A stretch of DNA of 64,000 bases. Source: Agrobacterium tumefaciens (GTDB lineage: Bacteria > Pseudomonadota > Alphaproteobacteria > Rhizobiales > Rhizobiaceae). The notes under the pieces are model-generated. The model made no database searches. It had not been told where the DNA came from and saw only the letters and a program-made list of their open reading frames with translations. The stretch lies in the NCBI GenBank assembly GCA_025559845.1, contig CP048469.1, positions 2,356,001 to 2,420,000 of the forward strand. Reading direction: 5' to 3'. Both the position numbers and the translations under genes were made by a program. Shown piece after piece: positions 34,554 to 42,694 of this stretch; positions within the stretch are counted from its first letter, which is position 1; every line of letters starts with the position of its first letter.

Positions 34554-35507
34554 ATGTTCAAACTCGCGCATATTTCAGACATACATCTCGGCCCGTTGCC
34601 GAAGCTTACTTTCCGGGAACTGGCATCAAAACGCATCACCGGTTTTGTTAACTGGCATCGCAATCGCCGCAAGCATCTTTTCACCGATACGTTGGAAAAA
34701 CTGCTTGATGATCTCGAGACGAAAGCGCCTGATCATCTGGCGATTACCGGTGACCTCGTCAATCTCGCCACCGGCATCGAAATCCGCGCCGCCGCCGACT
34801 GGCTCGAAGAGGTTGGCACGCCAGAAACAACCTCGGTCGTTCCCGGCAACCACGACGCCTATGTCTCAGGTGCACACGACAAGGCCATGCATGCCTGGTA
34901 CCCCTATGTGCGCGGTGATGGCGATCCCGACGAATGGGACGAGGATCGCAAGATTTTCCCTTATATGCGCGTCCGCGGACCTGTCGCACTCATCGGCTGC
35001 TCTACCTCGATTGCAACACCACCATTTTCCGCGACGGGATATTTCGGCAACAGGCAGGCCCGTGCCACAGCAGACCTTCTGAAAAAGGCCGGCGAGATGG
35101 GCTTGTTTCGCGTCGTGATGATCCATCATCCACCGATCCGCGGAGCTGCGGCAACCCACAAGCGCATGATCGGCATTCGCCGGTTTGCAGGCGCGCTCGG
35201 TGTCGGCGGCGCAGAACTCGTGCTTCACGGTCATACCCATCTCAACACGGTCTACTGGCTGAACACCCACCATGGCCGCGACCATATTCCCGTTGTCGGG
35301 ATCGCGTCTGCAAGCCAGGGCCCAGGTGGCGAAAAACCGCGTGCAGCCTACAATCTCTTTAACATTACGGGTGAAGCCGGGGCGTGGAACGTAACCTGTG
35401 AGCGCCACAGTCTCAACGAAGCCGCAACCGGAGTTGAGCTGGAAGATGTTCGCGTTTTTTACGAAAACGGTCGCCCGCTGGGCTTTACCCGGCTGGATCG
35501 CGACTGA
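34554..35507 (+). CDS. Calcineurin-like metallophosphoesterase
   Basis: A 317-residue metallophosphoesterase with the full set of metal-binding motifs in order: 'ISDIHLGP' (D-x-H), 'ITGDLVN' (GD), 'PGNHDAY' (GNHD), 'MIHHPP' and 'LHGHTHLN' (GH-x-H). It is soluble with no signal peptide. Members include cAMP phosphodiesterases, nucleases and lipid A-related UDP-diacylglucosamine hydrolases; the sequence here does not decide among them. It ends at a hairpin shared with the convergent leuA. Confidence 0.9.
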   Translation: MFKLAHISDIHLGPLPKLTFRELASKRITGFVNWHRNRRKHLFTDTLEKLLDDLETKAPDHLAITGDLVNLATGIEIRAAADWLEEVGTPETTSVVPGNHDAYVSGAHDKAMHAWYPYVRGDGDPDEWDEDRKIFPYMRVRGPVALIGCSTSIATPPFSATGYFGNRQARATADLLKKAGEMGLFRVVMIHHPPIRGAAATHKRMIGIRRFAGALGVGGAELVLHGHTHLNTVYWLNTHHGRDHIPVVGIASASQGPGGEKPRAAYNLFNITGEAGAWNVTCERHSLNEAATGVELEDVRVFYENGRPLGFTRLDRD

Positions 35508-35550
35508 CATCAGCCAGGGCCGTCATGCAGCTCTGACAGCATCACATTTG

Positions 35551-35577
35551 TCATCCTCGCCTCAGCGGCGAGGATGA
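35551..35577. terminator. Hairpin between convergent metallophosphoesterase gene and leuA
   Basis: The 11-bp perfect stem TCATCCTCGCC / GGCGAGGATGA with a TCAGC loop has only weak T-richness on either side. Confidence 0.55.
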
Positions 35578-35609
35578 TGTCGAAGCCCCGTAAAGGACTG
35601 GATCGGCTG

Positions 35610-37319
35610 TTACTTCGCCCGCTCTTCCAGAACGCGGTTGGCAGCGGATACGATGGCCTCCAGCGAAGCGCCAACGATGTTGGTGTTAACACCAGCACCG
35701 AACAGTTTTCCGCCAGGGTGCTCCATTTCGACATAGGCGATTGCCGACGCGTTGGAACCGTGCTGCAGGGAATGTTCGGAGTAGTCATTTACCGACAGGT
35801 CGATGCCGAGGTAGACCGACAGCGCGTTGATGAAGCCATCAATCGGACCAGTACCTTTGCCCTCGATACGCTTGACCTCGCCATTGTCGGTAATTTCTGC
35901 TGCGACGACGCGCACACCCTTGAAATCACCTGCCGGATAAGTGTGGTGATCCACGAATTTCAGACGTGCATTGGGCTGCGTGACGTAACGTTCCATGAAA
36001 CGCTCATGGATACGCTTGGCGGGCAGTTCCACACCTTCTTCGTCGGTAATGCGCTGGATGTCTTCGCGGAACTCGACCTGCAGGTTGCGCGGCAGGTTCA
36101 AGCCGTAGTCCTGCTGGAGAATATAGGCGATGCCACCCTTGCCAGACTGCGAGTTGATGCGGATGATCGCCTCATAGGAACGACCGACATCCTTCGGGTC
36201 GATCGGCAGGTAGGGCACTTCCCATACCGGATGATTGGCAACCTTGATGGCCTTCATGCCCTTGTTGATCGCGTCCTGATGCGAACCGGAAAACGCCGTA
36301 TAGACCAACTCGCCGACGTAAGGGTGACGTTCCGGGATCGTCATTTCGTTGGAATATTCATAGACGGACTTGATACGCTCGATATCACGGCAATCCAGGC
36401 CCGGATCGATGCCCTGCGTGTACATGTTCAATGCCAGTGTCACAACGTCCACATTGCCGGTACGCTCGCCGTTGCCGAACAGCGTGCCTTCCACACGGTC
36501 AGCACCCGCCATCAGAGCCAATTCTGTTGCAGCGATGCCCGTGCCGCGGTCGTTGTGCGGATGCAGGGAGATGATGACATTTTCGCGGTTGTCGATGTTG
36601 CGGCACATCCACTCGATCTGGTCGGCATAGATGTTCGGTGTCGCCATCTCCACGGTGGACGGCAGGTTCAGGATGAGTTTGTTGTCGGCCGTCGGCTTTA
36701 TCTCGGCGATCACGGCGTTGCAGATCTCCAGAGCCACGTCCAGCTCCGTGCCGGTGAAGCTTTCCGGCGAATATTCGAAGCGATAACCACCGCCGGCCTT
36801 GGCCGCCATATCGGTAATCATCTTGGCGGCATCGACGGCGATCTGCTTGATACCGGCAACATCCTTGCCGAACACGACACGGCGCTGCAACTCACTGGTG
36901 GAGTTGTAGAAGTGGATGATCGGATTTTTCGCACCTTCCAGCGCCTCGAAGGTGCGGGTGATCAGTTCAGGACGGCACTGCACCAGAACCTGCAGGGACA
37001 CGTCATCCGGAACATTGCCTTCTTCCACGCACCAGCGGGCAAAATCGAAGTCAGTCTGCGAGGCGGACGGAAATCCGATCTCGATTTCCTTGAACCCCAT
37101 ATCCAGCAGCAGCTTGAACATGCGCGCCTTGCGATCATGTCCCATCGGATTGACGAGCGACTGGTTGCCGTCGCGCAAGTCCACCGAACACCAGACGGGC
37201 GCCTTGGTGATGGTGTTGGAAGGCCAGGTACGGTCGGGAATGTTGATGGTCGGATAAGGGCGATACTTTACGTTCGCGTCCGGCATACCCTTGGAAACGG
37301 TGTTGGTCTTGGCGTCCAT
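35610..37319 (-). CDS. leuA: 2-isopropylmalate synthase
   Basis: LeuA condenses acetyl-CoA and 2-ketoisovalerate, the first step of leucine synthesis, and is inhibited by leucine. The 569-residue protein is the long LeuA type. 'DLRDGNQSLVNPM' and 'SLHPHNDRGTGIAATELALMAG' are the two active-site signatures. The C-terminal third, with 'VELPAKRIHERFMERYV' and 'GTGPIDGFINAL', is the leucine-binding regulatory domain. AAGGAG precedes the ATG at 37319 by 9 bases. It stands alone, behind a long leader with a leucine-rich reading frame and alternative hairpins. Confidence 0.96.
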   Translation of the reverse strand: MDAKTNTVSKGMPDANVKYRPYPTINIPDRTWPSNTITKAPVWCSVDLRDGNQSLVNPMGHDRKARMFKLLLDMGFKEIEIGFPSASQTDFDFARWCVEEGNVPDDVSLQVLVQCRPELITRTFEALEGAKNPIIHFYNSTSELQRRVVFGKDVAGIKQIAVDAAKMITDMAAKAGGGYRFEYSPESFTGTELDVALEICNAVIAEIKPTADNKLILNLPSTVEMATPNIYADQIEWMCRNIDNRENVIISLHPHNDRGTGIAATELALMAGADRVEGTLFGNGERTGNVDVVTLALNMYTQGIDPGLDCRDIERIKSVYEYSNEMTIPERHPYVGELVYTAFSGSHQDAINKGMKAIKVANHPVWEVPYLPIDPKDVGRSYEAIIRINSQSGKGGIAYILQQDYGLNLPRNLQVEFREDIQRITDEEGVELPAKRIHERFMERYVTQPNARLKFVDHHTYPAGDFKGVRVVAAEITDNGEVKRIEGKGTGPIDGFINALSVYLGIDLSVNDYSEHSLQHGSNASAIAYVEMEHPGGKLFGAGVNTNIVGASLEAIVSAANRVLEERAK

Positions 37320-37412
37320 TGTCTTTGCTCCTTCCGCGTCCACGATGCTCGTCGGCTATCGGCGGATGCGTACCCCTTACGGGCCTAAATCATATCAAAT
37401 GAGATTTCGAGT

Positions 37413-37470
37413 TGAGGAGCGTTCGCACCAGCGGGCTTTCGGCCGCCGGGCGCTCCTCACTGGACCCGGC
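37413..37470 (-). promoter_or_regulatory. Alternative hairpins of the leuA leader
   Basis: On the minus strand TGAGGAGCG (37459-37451), which includes the leader stop codon, pairs perfectly with CGCTCCTCA (37421-37413). A competing 6-bp stem pairs GCCGGG (37470-37465) with CCCGGC (37450-37445). The two overlap and appear mutually exclusive, as in an attenuator, but no T-run follows, so a canonical intrinsic terminator is not evident. Confidence 0.5.
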
Positions 37471-37576
37471 AACCGCGTGTAAGGTCGAGGCTAAGAAGCG
37501 AGAGTGCACCGCATGGCGAAGCGTTCGCAGAAATCTGCGCCTTCATGCCGAAAAAGGTTGCGATGCAATTGGTCAT
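37457..37576 (-). CDS. Predicted leucine leader peptide of leuA
   Basis: A 39-codon frame beginning MTNCIATFFG, with an internal ATG at 37546, contains a cluster of five leucine codons within eight (LSLLSLDL, near the end). Its stop codon lies in the first arm of the main hairpin. The predicted -10 box ends 7 bases before the first ATG, so the transcript would start at or within a base or two of the start codon and be translated leaderless. I see no ribosome site before either ATG. The arrangement parallels trpL in this window. Leucine attenuation is inferred, not shown. Confidence 0.6.
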   Translation of the reverse strand: MTNCIATFFGMKAQISANASPCGALSLLSLDLTRGCRVQ

Positions 37577-37583
37577 GCCTGAG

Positions 37584-37612
37584 CTTATAAGCGGCGAAAT
37601 ATTCTGTTGCAA
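37584..37612 (-). promoter_or_regulatory. Sigma-70-type promoter of the leu leader and leuA
   Basis: On the minus strand TTGCAA (37612-37607) and TATAAG (37589-37584) are separated by 17 bases, the best-looking housekeeping promoter in this part of the window. It abuts the stop of the BenE gene at 37621. Confidence 0.65.
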
Positions 37613-37620
37613 GAGCAAGT

Positions 37621-38805
37621 TTAATTTTTCATTCGTTTCACGAAGCCGGTCAGAGCCATCATCAACCCTCCCCCGAGCAGGCCCCAGAAAGCACCGGAGA
37701 TCCCCGCGAAAGACAGGCCGGAAGCGGTAATCAGGAAAGTGATGGCAGCCGCCTCACGCGTCTCGGCATCCTTGAAGGCGGCAACCGCCGAACCGGAAAA
37801 AGCACCAACCAGTGCAAGGCCGGCAACGGCTTGAATGAGAATGGGCGGAGCAAGTGCCACGAATGCCGTCACCACACCAGCCAAGAGGCCAAGGATGATG
37901 TAACCGATGCCCGCAATAATCGCCGCCCAGTACCGTCGCTTCGGATCGGCATGGGCATCCTCGCCCGCGCACATGGCGGCGGTAATGGCCGCAAGATTGA
38001 CAGCGTGGCCACCGAAAGGCGCCGATAGCAGGGAAAACAGGCCGGTGGTCGCAAACAACGGTCCAGGTTGCGGATCGTAGTGATTGACTTTCAGGACGGC
38101 GATACCGGGAATGTTCTGCGATGCCATAGTGACGATGAACAACGGCAGCGCAATCGAAATGACCGCCTGCAGATTGAAAATCGGCGTCACCCACTCTATC
38201 GGCGGCGCCAGCGACTGTGCCAGGCTGTCGAGTGCACCTGCCGGGATCTCCACACCGAAAACCATCACCAGAACGAAGGCGGCGAGTGCAGCCGGGACGG
38301 CATAAAGCCGCTTGAAAGCCCCAACAATGATCCAGGCAAGGATGATCGGCAGACCGAGCGCCGGGTTGAAACCAATGGCTTTGACAGGAGCAAAACACAG
38401 GCCAATGATCACGCCAGAAAGCATGGCGTTGGCAAGCGGCGCCGGGATCGAGGCCACCGCCCGACCAAGCGGCTTGAAAAGTCCAGCAATGATGATGAGC
38501 ACAGCGCAGATGATGAAAGCGCCCACGGCGGCGGGAAAGCCGCCATCGATCACACCGGTGGTGGCCAGAAGTGCGGCCCCCGGTGTCGACCACGCTATGC
38601 TGATTGGCAGTCTCGTCGAGACTGACAGAACGATGGCACAAAGACCCATGGCCACAGAAAGCGCCATCAGTGCGGATGCTGCCTCATAGTCCGTTGCACC
38701 GACACCTTTCAGCCCCTGCAGCACCACGGCGAAGGAACTGGCGAAACCGACAAAAGCGGTCAGGCAACCCATGAACAGGCTCTGGACGGAGAGATCTTTC
38801 AGCAT
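37621..38805 (-). CDS. BenE-family benzoate/H+ symporter-like transporter
   Basis: A 394-residue membrane protein with about eleven to twelve helices of the BenE family, a branch of the nucleobase-ascorbate/SLC26-like fold. 'ISIAWSTPGAALLATTG' matches the family's central substrate-site segment, and 'NIPGIAVLKVNHYDPQPGPLFATTGLFSLLSAPFGGHAVNLAAIT' is the most conserved stretch (described by position, roughly residues 235-280). Benzoate is the substrate of characterised members, but no aromatic-degradation genes adjoin it, so the substrate here is open. The ribosome site is weak. Confidence 0.88.
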   Translation of the reverse strand: MLKDLSVQSLFMGCLTAFVGFASSFAVVLQGLKGVGATDYEAASALMALSVAMGLCAIVLSVSTRLPISIAWSTPGAALLATTGVIDGGFPAAVGAFIICAVLIIIAGLFKPLGRAVASIPAPLANAMLSGVIIGLCFAPVKAIGFNPALGLPIILAWIIVGAFKRLYAVPAALAAFVLVMVFGVEIPAGALDSLAQSLAPPIEWVTPIFNLQAVISIALPLFIVTMASQNIPGIAVLKVNHYDPQPGPLFATTGLFSLLSAPFGGHAVNLAAITAAMCAGEDAHADPKRRYWAAIIAGIGYIILGLLAGVVTAFVALAPPILIQAVAGLALVGAFSGSAVAAFKDAETREAAAITFLITASGLSFAGISGAFWGLLGGGLMMALTGFVKRMKN

Positions 38806-38890
38806 GGCGGGACTCGGATTTTTCGTCTGACCTGCAGATCAAAAAAAGCGGGCACTGGCAAGCCGCACTGGAAATGAAAGGGTACTCATC

Positions 38891-39538
38891 CTACCAGCGC
38901 AGCAAGCGACGGCCGGCAAAAGCTCCGATCAGGCCCGTCAGGAAAATACCGAGAGAATACCAGATCAACACGAAAGGCATGCCATTTTCCGTGCAGAACC
39001 ATGAATAGACCCAGGCACCCGATGCGCCGGCGGCAATGCCGCCGACAAAACCAGCGAGGCAGGGACTGGCCGGGGCGGCAACCCGCCTGAGCGCCGAAAG
39101 GTTCGCGAGGAAAACAGGCAAAGCAAAAGCCACGATCAAGATCGGGCAATGCAGTGCCGACGAGCCGATAATCAGCGTCCGATAAGCATCCGGGACGGCA
39201 AACCCCAATTGTACGAGCGCGATGGCGGCCATTGCGGCAAGAACCAGCGATACCCAGACAAAAAAGTAGCCCCGGTCTCCGTCCGGGCGGGACAGACGTA
39301 TGAACGCAACAAAAGCGATGGCGGCCAGCAGGGCGTTGTAAGCGGACTTGATCCAGAACGCCAACTCGGTCCGGGCTTCGATCATATCGCTTCGAAGACC
39401 GAGAAAAACGAGCAACAGCAGCAACGAGACACATAAGGCGGGAAAGACCGCGAACACCAGCCGCCGCTCCAGGGCATGCGCAGGCACAGACTGAAGATCG
39501 CGCGTCAGGCTCTCGATGATGTCATCCGTCTTTTTCAC
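38891..39538 (-). CDS. DUF1109 (NrsF-like) membrane anti-sigma factor
   Basis: A 215-residue protein with a short cytosolic N-terminus (MKKTDDIIESLTRDLQSVP) and six predicted helices, matching the DUF1109/NrsF family. In Caulobacter and relatives these proteins hold an ECF sigma factor inactive until oxidative or metal stress acts on conserved Cys residues; Cys residues here are at 'FPALCVS', 'LHCPIL', 'SPCLAG' and 'WFCTEN'. The start is GTG (39538) with GGAG 5 bases upstream, overlapping the sigma stop by 4 bases. This coupling strongly supports a sigma/anti-sigma pair. Confidence 0.9.
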   Translation of the reverse strand: MKKTDDIIESLTRDLQSVPAHALERRLVFAVFPALCVSLLLLLVFLGLRSDMIEARTELAFWIKSAYNALLAAIAFVAFIRLSRPDGDRGYFFVWVSLVLAAMAAIALVQLGFAVPDAYRTLIIGSSALHCPILIVAFALPVFLANLSALRRVAAPASPCLAGFVGGIAAGASGAWVYSWFCTENGMPFVLIWYSLGIFLTGLIGAFAGRRLLRW

Positions 39539-40083
39539 GTTTCTCCTCGCAACTTCTGCGCCAACGCCTTCAGTGTTCTGTGAATACCCACGCGCGCCGC
39601 CAACTCTGTCTGACCTGATTTGATGGCAGCATCGGCAATCGATTGCCCCTCAAGTTTTACATTGCGGATCAACTCTCGTTGTTGCGGCGGCAGGCTTTCC
39701 AGCAACCTTTCCACATCCATGCGGGCCGTCACCGCATCCACAGACGAATCCGCCGCCAGCGTCTCATCGAGTTCAACTTCGGCCAACATCCGCCCGCCCC
39801 GGCCCCGATAATGATCGATAAGCTTGTAGCGGGCGATCGAGAAGAACCAGGCGGTAAATGGCCGCGTCCGATCATAGGTCTCACGACGGGCATGCAGCGA
39901 CAACAGCGTTTCCTGCACGAGATCTTCAAGATCGGCCTTGATGCCGGGGATCATGCGTCGCCCATAATAGGCCACCAGCAATGTCCGAAGGGCATGGAGC
40001 AAATGCCTGTAAGCGCCCTCGTCCCCATCAAGGGAACGCAGCATCAGCATCTTCAAGGTCTCTTCCGTAACGGTGCTTGTCAT
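39535..40083 (-). CDS. ECF sigma factor, SigF-like
   Basis: A 182-residue ECF sigma factor. Region 2 contains 'DLEDLVQETLLSLHARRETYDRTRPFTAWFFSIARYKLIDHYR' (about residues 47-95, including the DLVQE core-binding motif), and region 4 is 'LPPQQRELIRNVKLEGQSIADAAIKSGQTELAARVGIHRTLKAL' with a helix-turn-helix. Pairing with DUF1109 places it with the Caulobacter SigF / Bradyrhizobium EcfF group. The start at 40083 is chosen by family length. A GTAACC element upstream (40176-40181, minus strand) could be its own -35. The usual SigF target genes (DUF692, DUF2063, DoxX types) are not adjacent. Confidence 0.92.
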   Translation of the reverse strand: MTSTVTEETLKMLMLRSLDGDEGAYRHLLHALRTLLVAYYGRRMIPGIKADLEDLVQETLLSLHARRETYDRTRPFTAWFFSIARYKLIDHYRGRGGRMLAEVELDETLAADSSVDAVTARMDVERLLESLPPQQRELIRNVKLEGQSIADAAIKSGQTELAARVGIHRTLKALAQKLRGET

Positions 40084-40175
40084 CTTTTCTGCAGGTTCAT
40101 TCGAAAGCAGACCGACATTGTTACACGCAAATACAAAAATTTTTCGAGCGAAAAACGATAACACCACCGTGAGGC

Positions 40176-40181
40176 GGTTAC
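40176..40181 (-). promoter_or_regulatory. Possible ECF-type -35 element upstream of the sigma gene
   Basis: GTAACC on the minus strand matches the -35 core reported for SigF-type sigma factors. The best downstream CG-containing -10 candidate (CGTT) is 18 bases away, slightly long, so the call is tentative. Confidence 0.3.
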
Positions 40182-40270
40182 GTCGAGACCAAAACCGCGC
40201 ACATGAATGATGGAAATCTTCGTGTGCAGAAGCCATAGCGGCTCAATGAAGTCTGTCTCGTCCGCCAGCA

Positions 40271-40305
40271 AAAACAAAAGCCCGCACTGCAATGCAGTGC
40301 GGGCT
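40271..40305 (-). terminator. Rho-independent terminator after clpP
   Basis: The stem AAGCCCGCACTGCA / TGCAGTGCGGGCTT (14 bp) is followed on the minus strand by TTGTTTTTG. Confidence 0.88.
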
Positions 40306-40331
40306 TGTATTCAACCGGAAAGCGGATGCTT

Positions 40332-40913
40332 TCAGAGTTCTGACTGGTTCTCGACGATCTTGCCGACAAGGCCGTAATCCTTGGCTTCCTCAGCGGACAG
40401 CCAGTAGTCACGGTCGGTATCCTTGGCAATTTTTTCGACCGGCTGGCCGGTTGCCTTGGAGAAAATCTTGTTCAGGCGCTCGTTCATCTTGATGATTTCG
40501 CGGGCCTGAATTTCGATGTCGGACGCCATGCCGCGCGTGCCACCAGAGGGTTGGTGCAACAGGAAGCGGGTGTTCGGCAGGCAAAGGCGGCGTTCTTTCG
40601 GAACCGATACGTAAATCAGCGCACCGGCGGAAGCGACCCAACCGGTCCCGATGATGTATACCTTCGGCTTGATGAACTTGATCATATCGTGGATGGAGTC
40701 ACCCGATTCGACATGGCCACCCGGCGAATTCACGTAAACGCGAATGTCTTCGTCGCTGGCTGCAGCCAAAGCCACGAGCTGCGTGCAGACTTTCTGCGCC
40801 AGTTCCTGAGTGATACCGCCATAGATGAAGATCGAACGCGATTTGAAAAGATTCGCTTCCGTTTCCTTCCCGATCGGCAGTTCCTTGCTCTTGTCGTCTT
40901 CGTCTTCGTTCAT
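40332..40913 (-). CDS. clpP: ClpP-family serine protease subunit, divergent paralogue
   Basis: A 193-residue ClpP with the catalytic triad Ser95 ('GWVASAGAL'), His120 ('FLLHQPSGG') and Asp169 ('[11 protein letters not shown]'). Standard ClpP reads GQAASMGA around the Ser; here Trp-Val-Ala and Ala-Gly replace those residues, and '[11 protein letters not shown]' begins the handle region. Rhizobia encode several ClpP paralogues, and this one sits away from tig/clpX/lon, so it is an accessory subunit that may form mixed rings. The ATG at 40913 has GGAG 8 bases upstream. No propeptide is obvious. Confidence 0.92.
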   Translation of the reverse strand: MNEDEDDKSKELPIGKETEANLFKSRSIFIYGGITQELAQKVCTQLVALAAASDEDIRVYVNSPGGHVESGDSIHDMIKFIKPKVYIIGTGWVASAGALIYVSVPKERRLCLPNTRFLLHQPSGGTRGMASDIEIQAREIIKMNERLNKIFSKATGQPVEKIAKDTDRDYWLSAEEAKDYGLVGKIVENQSEL

Positions 40914-41145
40914 CAACGGCTCTCCAGCGTAATTCTATGCATGCCCTTCGGACATAGTGCGACTTGTTACGTAAGGCAATGAGCGAAAAAGGCAAGGTTT
41001 CGGACCACAGAATAAACAACGGCACCGGCAGATGACGCATGGACAATTTCTTCACAGTTACGATATCGTTGCCAATGTTGCATTGCCTGCCGGTTCAAAG
41101 ATGCCCCAAGCTCCTTGGCCGGCGATAAAGATCAAAGAGGGAACC

Positions 41146-41736
41146 ATGCTCAAAAAACTGAGCTTTACCGCAGCCGCACTTGGCTTGACCACCCTGCCCG
41201 CTTTCGCGCACCTCAACCCGGAAGAGCATGGCTCTTTCATGGCCGGTGTGTCGCATCCGTTCTTCGGCGCTGACCATATTCTGGCAATGGTCGCGGTCGG
41301 CATCTGGGCGTCACAGATAGCGTTTGCCCAAAACGACCGCAAAGCACTCTGGATTGTTCCCTCCGCTTTCGTCGGCACAATGGCAATCGGCTTCCTGTTG
41401 GCCGTATCCGGCCTCGATCTGCCATTCGTAGAACCTGCCATTCTGGCATCCGTCATCGGCCTTGGTCTGCTCGTTGCCATGGCAGCCAAGCTTCCGACCG
41501 CTGCAGCAGCGGCGGTCGTTGGCATTTTTGCCCTCTTTCACGGCCATGCACATGGCGGAGAACTTGGCAGCGCGGGCGCGTTGCAGTTTGGTATCGGCTT
41601 CATGATCGCAACCGCAATCCTGCATGCCGCCGGTATCGCCCTTGGTCTTGGCATTGGCCGTTTCGGTAACATCGCTGCCCGTGCCGCCGGCGCCCTGACA
41701 GCACTTGCCGGCCTTTCGCTCGTCTTCGGCGGCTAA
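41146..41736 (+). CDS. HupE/UreJ-family metal transporter
   Basis: A 196-residue protein with a signal-peptide-like N-terminus (MLKKLSFTAAALGLTTLPAFA) and about six to seven helices. The family signature 'HPFFGADHILAMVAVGIWA' (His-x4-Asp-His) and 'ALFHGHAHGGEL' supply His/Asp/Glu ligands for Ni2+ or Co2+. HupE in Rhizobium imports nickel for hydrogenase; no hydrogenase, urease or cobalamin gene adjoins it here, so the metal is not fixed. AGAGGGA precedes the ATG at 41146. I see no cobalamin riboswitch upstream. Confidence 0.9.
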   Translation: MLKKLSFTAAALGLTTLPAFAHLNPEEHGSFMAGVSHPFFGADHILAMVAVGIWASQIAFAQNDRKALWIVPSAFVGTMAIGFLLAVSGLDLPFVEPAILASVIGLGLLVAMAAKLPTAAAAAVVGIFALFHGHAHGGELGSAGALQFGIGFMIATAILHAAGIALGLGIGRFGNIAARAAGALTALAGLSLVFGG

Positions 41737-41892
41737 GGTCATTCCAGAAAAGACGTCGTATTAACGATCAAAGCCTCATCCTGGGATGCTCCAGACCATT
41801 ACCGAAATTTAAAGTTCCGGATGCTTTGAAAAGCCGGAATTGCAGCATACTTCCTTATCGTGGATTTTCGCTTCACGGTAAGGAGGCACAAG

Positions 41893-42627
41893 ATGTCACC
41901 GGAAGAAACCCAACTTCTCAAGGCCCTTTTCGACAGGACCAAAGCCGCCTCGGCAACACCGCGCGACCGCGAGGCGGAAACGTGGATCGCCGATCAGGTG
42001 CGTGATCAACCAGACGCGCCCTATTATCTCGCCCAGGCCGTCATCGTGCAGGAAAAAGGGCTGGAAGCGGCAGCGGCCCATATTCGCCAACTTGAAGAAC
42101 GCATTCGCGATCTGGAAACGGGAAGCGCCGACCAGCATCGGGGAACGCAAGGCGGTTTCCTGAGTTCGATCTTCGGCACCAGTCAACAGCAAACGTCGCC
42201 GCCGGCTCCACAACCGGCAGCAGTCTATCGCAACGATACGGCTGGTCAGACGGCGGGGCCGTGGGGCCGTGCCAATGAACAGCCGCAAGCGGGTGGACCA
42301 TGGAGCGGACAGACGTCTGGTTTCGGACGGTCTTCCGGCGGCAGCTTCCTGCAAGGGGCGCTTGGTACCGCAGCGGGCGTTGCGGGCGGAATGTTACTTG
42401 CAAATTCGCTCAGCGGACTTTTCAGCAACCATATGTCGTCGCTTGGCCTGGGATCACCTTTCGGAGGCAATCCGGCAGGCAATGCGCCTGTCGAAGAAAC
42501 CGTCATCAACAATTACTACGGTAGCGACGCTGACCAGCAGAACGACAATGACGATCTGCAACAAGCCGACTACGACGACGATAACGACACGGATTTTGAT
42601 TCAGGCGACGACAGTTCCGTCGCCTGA
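41893..42627 (+). CDS. DUF2076 family protein
   Basis: A 244-residue protein. Residues 1-85 are charged and helical ('MSPEETQLLKALFDRTKAA', 'YLAQAVIVQEKGLEAAAAHIRQLEERI'), with coiled-coil character, matching the DUF2076 N-terminus. The middle is Gln/Pro/Gly-rich low complexity. A Gly/Ala-rich 'GTAAGVAGGMLLANSL' segment (about 160-175) resembles a membrane-interacting glycine zipper. The C-terminus is very acidic (DDNDTDFDSGDDSSVA). GGAGG precedes the ATG. The role is unknown. The last ten codons form a perfect inverted repeat that includes the stop. Confidence 0.85.
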   Translation: MSPEETQLLKALFDRTKAASATPRDREAETWIADQVRDQPDAPYYLAQAVIVQEKGLEAAAAHIRQLEERIRDLETGSADQHRGTQGGFLSSIFGTSQQQTSPPAPQPAAVYRNDTAGQTAGPWGRANEQPQAGGPWSGQTSGFGRSSGGSFLQGALGTAAGVAGGMLLANSLSGLFSNHMSSLGLGSPFGGNPAGNAPVEETVINNYYGSDADQQNDNDDLQQADYDDDNDTDFDSGDDSSVA

Positions 42628-42635
42628 TCATGCAC

Positions 42636-42660
42636 CGCTGCCTCACGATGAGAGGCAGCG
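42636..42660 (+). terminator. Terminator-like hairpin after the DUF2076 gene
   Basis: The stem CGCTGCCTC / GAGGCAGCG (9 bp) has a 7-base loop and is followed after 9 bases by TTTTC. A second 10-bp inverted repeat (42601-42610 with 42618-42627) lies just upstream within the coding end. Confidence 0.6.
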
Positions 42661-42694
42661 ACCGTCGACTTTTCAACGCCCGTACAGCGCCGGA

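Noticed and set aside
35574..37388. 604-codon open frame on the plus strand opposite leuA
   Set aside because: It is the antisense shadow of leuA, whose motifs and ribosome site are clear. The antisense translation is rich in His/Arg/Asp/Val repeats with no domain.
40914..41145. Cobalamin or nickel riboswitch before HupE
   Set aside because: I looked for the conserved B12-box and NiCo-type junctions and saw none. A short ACGATATCGT palindrome is present but fits no operator I can name.
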